Shown here piece after piece: positions 1 through 4,681 of a stretch of DNA of 6,041 nt. A program made the translations under genes and the position numbers. Source of the stretch: Pseudomonadota bacterium (GTDB lineage Bacteria; Pseudomonadota; Gammaproteobacteria; Burkholderiales; Thiobacillaceae); the NCBI GenBank assembly GCA_021791235.1, contig JAJYXA010000365.1:1-6041 (forward strand), read 5' to 3'. Each line of letters starts with the position of its first letter. The stretch's first letter is position 1. The notes under the pieces are model-generated. The model was not told the DNA's origin. It made no database searches and saw only the letters and a list, made by a program, of their open reading frames with translations.

Positions 1-647
1 GCTATTACGCGGTGTATCGCGCGCTGGTGCGCGCCAAGGTGAATGCCATTCGCATCGGCCAGACCGCCGGCCCCGAACGCGACGCGGCGCTCGCCGACGT
101 CCGTGCGCTGCTTCAACTGGCCGCCACACTGACGCAGCCCATGCCCCTCCGCCTCGACATCACCCACGGCCTGTCGGGCTCGGGCAAGACCACCGTTACC
201 CAAAAATTGCTGCAGACCCCGGGCGCCATCCGCCTGCGCTCCGACGTCGAGCGCAAGCGGCTCGCCGGCCTCGATGCCATCGACCGCAGCGGCTCGGGCA
301 TCGGGCAACACCTCTATGCCGCCGACGCCACCCGGCGCACCTATGCCCATCTGGCGCAACTGACGGGCGACATCCTCGATGCCGGCTGGCCGGTCATCGT
401 CGACGCCACCTTCATCGCACGCTGGCAGCGCGACCTGCTACGCGAGACGGCCAAGGCACACGGCGTGGCTTTCCATATCCTCGATCTTCAGGCACCCGTG
501 GCTACCTTGCGCGAACGCATCGTCAAACGCGCACACACAGGCAACGACGCCTCCGAAGCCGACCTCGCCGTGCTGCAGCATCAGCTCGAGTCCGAAGAAC
601 CGCTCGACACCGACGAGCAGGGTGACATTGTCAGTATCGACGTTTAG
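1..647 (+). CDS. AAA/P-loop ATP-binding protein (kinase-like, COG0645 type), 3' part, truncated by the window start
   Basis: The reading frame is open from the first bases (codons in phase from position 3: Y-Y-A-V-Y-R-A-L-V-R-A-K) and stops at TAG 645-647, so the gene begins outside the window. The GTG at 12 is internal, not a start. The Y-R-A-L-V-R-A-K-V stretch is what I expect at the end of the aminoglycoside-phosphotransferase-like domain in two-domain proteins (COG2187 fused to COG0645). It is followed by a nucleotide-binding domain with Walker A GLSGSGKT (about bases 168-191), an R-S-D-V-E-R-K-R segment, and a V-I-V-D-A-T-F strand typical of zeta-toxin/gluconate-kinase-like P-loop folds. 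By family it should bind ATP and may phosphorylate a small molecule; the substrate is unknown and drug resistance should not be assumed. No neighbour on the same strand lies within 1.2 kb downstream. The P-loop domain is certain; the fused N-terminal domain is inferred. Confidence 0.88.
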   Translation, partial: YYAVYRALVRAKVNAIRIGQTAGPERDAALADVRALLQLAATLTQPMPLRLDITHGLSGSGKTTVTQKLLQTPGAIRLRSDVERKRLAGLDAIDRSGSGIGQHLYAADATRRTYAHLAQLTGDILDAGWPVIVDATFIARWQRDLLRETAKAHGVAFHILDLQAPVATLRERIVKRAHTGNDASEADLAVLQHQLESEEPLDTDEQGDIVSIDV

Positions 648-820
648 TCGTGCGGGCTTGTACGGAGTTTGAAATGCGCACCCGTAGCCCTCTGATTTTC
701 AGGAGTGGGGGATGTTTGTAAGCGCAATGGACACGATGGCACCACGCATGAAGCCATGGGGGAAGCCACTGTTTCAACAGGCTTCTTGCAGGTCAGAGTT
801 CGGTGTTCGGAGCGAAGGGC

Positions 821-886
821 CGGATCGGCCAGAAGCAGACGGTCAGGCCAATCACTGCAACGACCGCCCGGTATCGGCCAAAGCAG
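821..886 (+). repeat. Imperfect direct repeat, two copies of about 18 bp
   Basis: CGGATCGGCCAGAAGCAG at 821-838 recurs as CGGTATCGGCCAAAGCAG at 869-886. The two differ by one inserted and one deleted base and their starts are 48 bp apart. They lie in the gene-poor gap, so they may be part of a dispersed degenerate repeat family. No function is apparent, and two copies are too few to call an array. Confidence 0.4.
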
Positions 887-950
887 CCCAACTAAGCCAA
901 GAAGCCAACCTGCCAAGTCTGGATTGAGGCTGCACTGGACGAAGGGCCTT

Positions 951-988
951 CAACGAGAACCCCGCCACTCGGGCGGGGTCTCGGGTTG
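951..988 (-). terminator. GC-rich hairpin, probable terminator of the prxU transcript
   Basis: CCCCGCC (960-966) pairs with GGCGGGG (972-978) around a 5-base loop, extended by A959-T979. With one bulged base the outer CGAG/CTCG also pairs, and CAAC (951-954) can pair with GTTG (985-988). The core begins about 42 bases after the prxU stop. On the minus strand the core is followed by TTCTCGTTG, which is only moderately T-rich. The plus-strand side has no T run, so termination of minus-strand transcription is the better reading; the hairpin might also block plus-strand readthrough from the left. Confidence 0.55.
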
Positions 989-1020
989 GCACAGGACCGA
1001 TGTAAAGATCCGTGGCCAGC

Positions 1021-1737
1021 CTATTCCATCGAAGGGTTCCAGACCTTCCAGACGTTCCCGACCAGATCGGGCCCCGGCTTCAGCGTCTCCTTGCCCGGTT
1101 CCCAGCCCGCTGGGGTGGCTTCCTTGCCGCCGGAGGCACGCACGAGCTGGTAGGCCTGGAACTGCCGCACCGTTTCGGCGAGCTTGCGCCCGACTGGCGC
1201 GGTGAGCACCTCCATCGCCTGGATCACCCCGTCCGGGTCGATGATGAAACGACCGCGCATCTCGATCCCCTGGGCTTCATCCCAGACGCCATACGCGCGC
1301 CCGACATTGCCTGCCTGGTCGGAGACCATGTGGTATGGCACGCCGCCCTCCACCATCTTGCTCAGTTCGTTGTCGTTCCACATCTTGTGGACAAAGTGGC
1401 TGTCCACGCTGACCGACAAAACCTCCACGCCCAATTTCTGCAAAGCATCATAATGCGCCGCGACCGCGGACACTTCTGTTGCTCAGACGAACGTGAAATC
1501 GCCGGGATAGAAGCAGAGCATCACCCACTTGCCCAGATAATCCGACAGCTTGACGTTGGTGAAGCCGCCCCGGTAATAGGCTGGCGCAGAGAAATCGGGG
1601 GCTTTCTGTCCGACACGTGCAGTCATTTTGCTTACCTCATGTTTTGTGGTGGGTTCGGATTGGGGCTGTTCTTCCGACGTAGGGACGTCGACGACCGAGC
1701 CCGACACCCGCGCGCATCCTTGCGGTTGTTCTTCCAT
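1021..1737 (-). CDS. prxU: Selenocysteine-containing peroxiredoxin (PrxU type), UGA-encoded Sec at the peroxidatic position
   Basis: This thioredoxin-fold peroxidase of the AhpC/Prx1 type should reduce hydrogen peroxide and organic hydroperoxides in the cytoplasm. Read through the in-frame TGA at 1485-1483 it is 238 residues. The active-site motif is PGDFTFV-U-ATE: P78, T82 and U85 match the PxxxTxxC signature, with Sec replacing Cys. R161 in the RGRFIID segment matches the conserved active-site Arg. The C-terminal arm reads [10 protein letters not shown], where 2-Cys enzymes have VCP, so T208 replaces the resolving Cys. The only cysteines are C8 and C75. The chosen ATG at 1737 has AAAGGAG five bases upstream and lies downstream of a candidate promoter. 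A second ATG at 1626 with its own GAGGT gives 201 residues and Sec48, the canonical Prx length. Upstream and downstream halves are in the same frame, and homology is continuous across the TGA, arguing against a frameshift or pseudogene. A SECIS hairpin and nearby selB/selC support Sec insertion. Confidence 0.93.
1455..1473 (-). promoter_or_regulatory. Bacterial SECIS element inside the prxU mRNA
   Basis: In the mRNA the hairpin is GUG, a bulged U (1470), CCGC (1469-1466), loop GGUC (1465-1462), GCGG (1461-1458), then CGC (1457-1455), which pairs with GUG using one G-U pair. The loop begins 18 bases after the UGA. As I recall it, the E. coli fdhF SECIS has the same GGUC loop, a bulged U a few pairs below it and nearly the same distance from UGA. 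The loop GU and bulged U are the bases SelB's C-terminal winged-helix domain recognises in that system. Here four pairs rather than three separate bulge and loop. The element also encodes protein (codons for VSAVAAH). Confidence 0.85.
1634..1638 (-). promoter_or_regulatory. Internal ribosome binding site for a possible shorter PrxU start
   Basis: GAGGT lies seven bases before the in-frame ATG at 1626-1624, which begins [12 protein letters not shown], the usual N-terminus of a peroxiredoxin. It may be the main start or a second one producing a form without the 37-residue extension. Confidence 0.45.
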
Positions 1738-1742
1738 ACTGT

Positions 1743-1749
1743 CTCCTTT
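1743..1749 (-). promoter_or_regulatory. Ribosome binding site for the longer PrxU start
   Basis: AAAGGAG sits five bases before the ATG at 1737-1735. It is the reason for choosing this start over the in-frame TTG at 1806-1804, which has no Shine-Dalgarno and overlaps the candidate -35 box. Confidence 0.6.
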
Positions 1750-1777
1750 CGTTTGGGCGAGAATGACGCCTCTTTGA

Positions 1778-1806
1778 TGTGTAGGCTTTGCGCTGACTCG
1801 CGTCAA
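1778..1806 (-). promoter_or_regulatory. Candidate sigma-70-type promoter of prxU with an overlapping palindrome
   Basis: On the minus strand TTGACG (1806-1801) and TACACA (1783-1778) are separated by 17 bases. The -35 is strong (5 of 6) and the -10 weak (3 of 6). Transcription would begin near 1771, giving a leader of about 34 bases before the ATG at 1737. The palindrome TTGAC-GCGA-GTCAG (1806-1793) covers the -35 and could be an operator; its 5-4-5 form resembles FNR/CRP-family boxes, but the half-sites differ from the FNR consensus. Confidence 0.45.
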
Positions 1807-1848
1807 GGTCGCTTCCGAGAAGGGCGAGGATTGCCAAGGAGGTAAAGA

Positions 1849-2586
1849 ATGCTGCTGTGGATCATGGGCTTCAGTCTACTGGGCAGCCTCGGCGCGATTT
1901 CCGGCGCGGCGCTGATGCTGCTTTTTCCCGATGGCATCCGCAGGACGCTCGTTCCCTGTCTCATCAGCTATGCGACCGGCACGCTGCTGGGCGCGGCGTT
2001 TCTGGGGATGATTCCGGCTGGCCTGAAGCAGGCGCCGGCGAATGCAGTCATGGCAACCGTGCTGGCCGGCATGGTGCTGTTCTTCGTGCTGGAAAAACTG
2101 GTGCTGTGGCGGCATTGCCACGACAGCGAATGCGAGGTACACGGGCGCGCCGCCCCGCTGATCCTGATCGGCGACGCCTTCCACAATTTCGTCGACGGGG
2201 TGGTGATCGCCGCCGCCTTCCTTGCCTCGATTCCGCTGGGGGTCGCCGCGTCGCTGGCGGTGATCGCGCACGAGATCCCGCAGGAGGTCGGCGATTTCGG
2301 CATCCTGCTCGACAGCGGCTATGGGCGGGCGAAGGCGCTGCTGCTCAACGGGCTCTCGTCCGCCGCGACCCTGCCGGGCGCCGTGGCGGCCTACTTCTGG
2401 CTCGGCGAGACGCGCGAGGCAGTGCCTTATATCCTGGCGCTTTCCGCGGCGAGCTTCGTCTATATTGCAACGGCAGACCTCATTCCGGGACTGCACCGTC
2501 AAGTGAGCGCTGCGGCAGCGTTGCGCCAGTTCGTGCTGCTGCTGGCGGGCATCGGGACGATCGCATTCTTCCGCTTTGGACACTGA
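1849..2586 (+). CDS. ZIP family divalent metal transporter
   Basis: This is an integral inner-membrane protein of 245 residues, within the 230-270 usual for bacterial ZIP proteins, which import zinc, iron or manganese. The defining motifs are present: HNFVDG at residues 112-117 and HEIPQE at 141-146, on adjacent helices that form the binuclear metal site. A hydrophilic loop with H89, C90, H91, E94, C95, E96 and H98 lies between helices three and four and is likely a metal-binding loop. Hydrophobic segments run through the whole chain, compatible with eight helices, ending in the ADLIPGLH region and a last helix. The ATG at 1849 has a perfect AAGGAGGT (1836-1843) five bases upstream. It is the first gene of a four-gene run and divergent from prxU. 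The motifs do not settle which metal is carried, though the ferritin-like neighbour makes iron worth considering. Confidence 0.93.
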   Translation: MLLWIMGFSLLGSLGAISGAALMLLFPDGIRRTLVPCLISYATGTLLGAAFLGMIPAGLKQAPANAVMATVLAGMVLFFVLEKLVLWRHCHDSECEVHGRAAPLILIGDAFHNFVDGVVIAAAFLASIPLGVAASLAVIAHEIPQEVGDFGILLDSGYGRAKALLLNGLSSAATLPGAVAAYFWLGETREAVPYILALSAASFVYIATADLIPGLHRQVSAAAALRQFVLLLAGIGTIAFFRFGH

Positions 2587-2589
2587 CCC

Positions 2590-3036
2590 ATGAGCCTGCT
2601 CTCCGAATCCGAAATCCGTGTGCTGAACGAGGCGCTCGACGACGAGTACCATGCCTGGTCAACGTACGATCAGGTGATCGCCGATTTTGGCGAGGTACCG
2701 CCGTTCAGCAACATCCGCGAGGCCGAGGCGCGCCACATCGGGGCGCTTTACGCGCTGTATGCCCGCTACGGGCTGCAGGTACCCGAGAACCCGTGGCAGG
2801 GAAAGGTCGAGCGCTACGCCAGCCTGCAAGCAGCCTGCGAAGCGGGCGTCGCCGCGGAGATCGTCAACGGCAACCTGTACGAGCGTCTGTTGGCGGCGAC
2901 GCAGCGCCCCGATATCCTCACGGTGCTGCGCAATCTTCAGGAAGCGTCGCAGCAACGCCATCTGCCTGCATTCCAGCGTTGCGTGCAAGGCATCCGGGGA
3001 GGCGGCAGCGGACGTCGTAGAGAGGGAAACGCATGA
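2590..3036 (+). CDS. Ferritin-like DUF2202 domain protein
   Basis: The product is 148 residues, almost entirely helical, and looks like the DUF2202 branch of the ferritin-like superfamily. Possible di-iron ligands are E19 in ALDDEYHAW, E46 and H49 in REAEARHI, then E91 or E99 in the third helix and E119 or H125 in LQEASQQRHLPAF. The paired helices with a first E and an ExxH are typical of rubrerythrin-type folds; the exact second-half ligands cannot be fixed by eye. Family function is poorly known, with iron binding or oxidation likely. It starts 3 bp after the ZIP stop with no clear Shine-Dalgarno, so it is probably translated by coupling. Its TGA overlaps the next ATG as ATGA. The last 18 residues are Gly/Arg-rich and likely disordered. 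Assignment rests on pattern recognition, not a search. Confidence 0.85.
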   Translation: MSLLSESEIRVLNEALDDEYHAWSTYDQVIADFGEVPPFSNIREAEARHIGALYALYARYGLQVPENPWQGKVERYASLQAACEAGVAAEIVNGNLYERLLAATQRPDILTVLRNLQEASQQRHLPAFQRCVQGIRGGGSGRRREGNA

Positions 3037-4037
3037 GCGCAATTTCGGAAAAGGGTGGTGGCAGTTTTCAGGGCATCAAGCTGCTGCTGTGCGAGAACCC
3101 GCTGCCGCCGCTTGACGAGGCCATTGCTGCGGCGCAGGCCGAGGTACCGCACAGCAACTATTACACTGAGCCCTACTCGGCACCGCTGCGCCGGCTCCTC
3201 AGCGAGCAGCTCGGCGTTCCTGAACGGCTCATCCACATCAACGCCGGCTCCGAGCTCATCCTGCGCCAGCTCTTCGACCGTTTCGGCCAGCAGGTTCATC
3301 TGCTGACGCCGACCTATGTGCTGTTTCCCGAGATCGCCCGGCGCTACACGGAAACGCGGCTGCGCCCGGAAAACGACTTCGCCTTCGATCTGAGCGAACT
3401 GGTGATTCCGGAGGGCACCACGCTGGTGGTCATCGTCAATCCCAACAACCCCAACGGCGGCATCTTCGACATGGCACTGCTGCCGGATTTGTTGCGCCGC
3501 CACCCGCAGACACGCTTCCTGGTCGACGAGGCCTTCATCGGCCTGGCCGGGCAGTCGGTCACTCATCTTGTACCCGAGCATCCCAACCTGCTGGTGACCC
3601 GCACCCTGTCCAAGGCCCACAGCCTGGCGGGCTTCCGTGTCGGCTACGGCATCTTTCCCGAGGCCGTCGCCGACGATCTGAACGGCCACAACGACGCCTA
3701 TCCGCTCGCCCGCCCCAGTCAGGCGGCGGCCATCGCTACGTTGCGGCACGAAGAGCGGATTCATGCCCGCGCTGCTCAGCTGCAAGCCTGGACCGAGGCG
3801 CTAGCAGCCGAGTTGCGTGCCCTGGGCGTGCGTACCTATCCAACCCATACCTATTTCTTCCTCGCCGATCTTGCACCCCACAACGCGGCAGAGATCGCCG
3901 AACAGCTGCGCAGCCGCGACATCCTGATCAAACCCTTGAACGATCCGGTGCTCGGTCCGGGCTTCATGCGCATCACCACGGCGCTGCCCGAAGACAACCG
4001 ACGCTTTGTCGATGCCCTGCGCTCATTGCTGACGTAA
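3033..4037 (+). CDS. HisC-like class I/II PLP-dependent aminotransferase
   Basis: This 334-residue fold-type I PLP enzyme resembles histidinol-phosphate aminotransferase and is slightly shorter than typical HisC. Visible landmarks in order are ENPLPP near residue 21 (HisC-like N-terminus), AGSELI at 71-76, TPTY at 92-95, NPNNPNG at 136-142 (cofactor-binding Asn), DEAF at 165-168 (Asp binding the pyridine nitrogen), SKAHSLAGFRVGY with Schiff-base K194, and FMRIT with R313 for the substrate carboxylate. All catalytic residues are present, so it should be active. No his gene is nearby, so a housekeeping histidine role is doubtful; aromatic amino acids, a phosphorylated amino alcohol or threonine-phosphate (CobD-like) are alternatives. 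Its ATG overlaps the ferritin-like gene's stop, with a weak GAGAGG upstream, implying co-translation. Confidence 0.9.
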   Translation: MSAISEKGGGSFQGIKLLLCENPLPPLDEAIAAAQAEVPHSNYYTEPYSAPLRRLLSEQLGVPERLIHINAGSELILRQLFDRFGQQVHLLTPTYVLFPEIARRYTETRLRPENDFAFDLSELVIPEGTTLVVIVNPNNPNGGIFDMALLPDLLRRHPQTRFLVDEAFIGLAGQSVTHLVPEHPNLLVTRTLSKAHSLAGFRVGYGIFPEAVADDLNGHNDAYPLARPSQAAAIATLRHEERIHARAAQLQAWTEALAAELRALGVRTYPTHTYFFLADLAPHNAAEIAEQLRSRDILIKPLNDPVLGPGFMRITTALPEDNRRFVDALRSLLT

Positions 4038-4038
4038 C

Positions 4039-4048
4039 AAGGAGGTGA
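4039..4048 (+). promoter_or_regulatory. Strong ribosome binding site deciding the usp start
   Basis: AAGGAGGTGA is a perfect complement to the 16S rRNA 3' end. It overlaps the in-frame GTG at 4045, which therefore cannot be the start. The ATG at 4051 is favoured. Confidence 0.8.
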
Positions 4049-4050
4049 CC

Positions 4051-4518
4051 ATGTACTCGAAGATTCTGGTGGCAGTGGACGAAAGCAACACGTCCCTGCA
4101 TGCACTGAAGCATGCGATCGAACTGGCCAGAAAGCTGTCGGCCACAGTGCGCATGGTTCATGTCCTGGACATGAGCTGGCTGCCAATCGGGCCGGAACTG
4201 GCAATCGATACCGGGGCGTTGAGTGAGGCAAGGCGTGGTGTGGGAGAAAAAATCCTCGCAGCAGCACGCGATACCGTCCAGCAGGCAGGGTTCGAGGCGG
4301 AGGCCGTGCTGCTGGAGACCGAAACCCCAATCCAGCAGATTGCTGAAGTGATTTCAAGGGAGGCCTCCCGCTGGGGAGCAGACCTGGTGGTGATGGGAAC
4401 CCATGGCCGCCGTGGTTTTCAGCATCTGATGCTCGGCAGCGTGGCTGAACGAATGGCCAGGCTGTCATCAGGTCCCGTCCTGCTGATTCCTTCGCCCAAA
4501 AAACCGCCATCGGCCTGA
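4051..4518 (+). CDS. Universal stress protein, UspA family
   Basis: The product is 155 residues, a single Usp domain of normal size (140-160). It opens with YSKILVAVDESNTS, where the V-A-V-D strand and its Asp bind the nucleotide base. It ends with the ATP-binding signature G116-T-H-G119, nine residues, then G129-S130, and a final strand P-V-L-L-I-P. These residues match the ATP-binding subgroup (MJ0577-like). Such proteins are cytoplasmic, usually dimeric, and accumulate under starvation, oxidative or metal stress; the direct biochemical role is generally unknown. The gene follows the aminotransferase by 13 bp and has a perfect Shine-Dalgarno, suggesting higher translation than its neighbours. 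It is convergent with selC, 64 bp apart, and I see no clear intrinsic terminator between them. Confidence 0.94.
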   Translation: MYSKILVAVDESNTSLHALKHAIELARKLSATVRMVHVLDMSWLPIGPELAIDTGALSEARRGVGEKILAAARDTVQQAGFEAEAVLLETETPIQQIAEVISREASRWGADLVVMGTHGRRGFQHLMLGSVAERMARLSSGPVLLIPSPKKPPSA

Positions 4519-4582
4519 CGGGAATCGCACATTGCTCATCGCTTAGGCTCCGCCATTCAGACCCGAACGCGAGTAAAAGAGT

Positions 4583-4678
4583 TGGCGGAAGGAAGTGGGA
4601 GTCGAACCCACCCGGGAGCGACTGACACCCCCAACCGGATTTGAAATCCGGCCGCACCACCAGGCACGCTTCCCTTCC
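4583..4678 (-). tRNA. selC: tRNA-Sec, anticodon UCA
   Basis: The minus strand folds into a selenocysteine tRNA of 96 bases including an encoded CCA (4585-4583). The acceptor stem is 8 bp, GGAAGGGA (4678-4671) with TTCCTTCC (4594-4587), one G-U pair. The T arm is GTGGG/CCCAC with loop TTCGACT, giving the bacterial 8+5 stack. The anticodon arm CCGGA-TTTCAAA-TCCGG carries TCA (4644-4642), which reads UGA. A long variable arm, GGGGGTG/CGCTCCC with loop TCAGT, is present as in SerRS-charged tRNAs. The discriminator is G. The tRNA is charged with serine, converted to Sec by SelA using selenophosphate from SelD, and delivered by SelB. It lies 3 bp after the selB stop on the same strand, so probably both come from one transcript. 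Confidence 0.97.
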
Positions 4679-4681
4679 AGT

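Larger units (their letters stand above)
648..1020. other. Intergenic region without a convincing gene
   Basis: About 370 bases separate the P-loop ATPase gene from the convergent peroxiredoxin gene. I see an imperfect direct repeat (821-886) and a GC-rich hairpin (951-988), both listed separately. A 71-codon ORF (712-927, plus) has AGGAG six bases before its ATG, but its product is polar, unlike any family I know, and crosses the repeat, so I do not call it a gene. The stretch has less codon-like structure than the genes on either side and may be a decayed or repeat-derived remnant. Around 690-705 the minus strand reads CTGAAAATCAG, resembling a tRNA anticodon loop, but no cloverleaf forms. 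Confidence 0.6.

Noticed and set aside
680..715. Possible tRNA fragment on the minus strand (CTGAAAATCAG)
   Set aside because: Only a weak anticodon-like loop; no acceptor or T arm can be formed around it.
1474..1485. Reading the peroxiredoxin as two separate genes, or as a pseudogene with a nonsense mutation
   Set aside because: The halves are in the same frame, only TGA intervenes, it sits at the catalytic residue, the sequence after it is conserved to the C-terminus, and a SECIS hairpin follows.
1804..1806. TTG as a start for prxU
   Set aside because: No Shine-Dalgarno, and it coincides with the predicted -35 box; downstream ATGs are better.
1012..1845. Plus-strand ORF of 277 codons across the peroxiredoxin gene
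   Set aside because: It is antisense to a clearly recognisable peroxiredoxin, and its translation matches no family I know; it is a high-GC shadow.
1857..3020. Long plus-strand ORF of 387 codons across the ZIP and ferritin-like genes
   Set aside because: Arg/Gly/Ala-rich out-of-frame translation, overlapping two genes with clear motifs and ribosome binding context.
4045..4047. GTG as the start of the usp gene
   Set aside because: It lies within the AAGGAGGTGA ribosome binding site of the ATG at 4051.
4490..4520. T run on the minus strand (TTTTTT) as a terminator after selC
   Set aside because: Only a three-pair hairpin precedes it, too weak to support a call.
2937..4660. Minus-strand ORFs opposite the aminotransferase, usp and selC
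   Set aside because: Low-complexity or unrecognisable products opposite genes with intact catalytic motifs; the second also crosses the tRNA gene.
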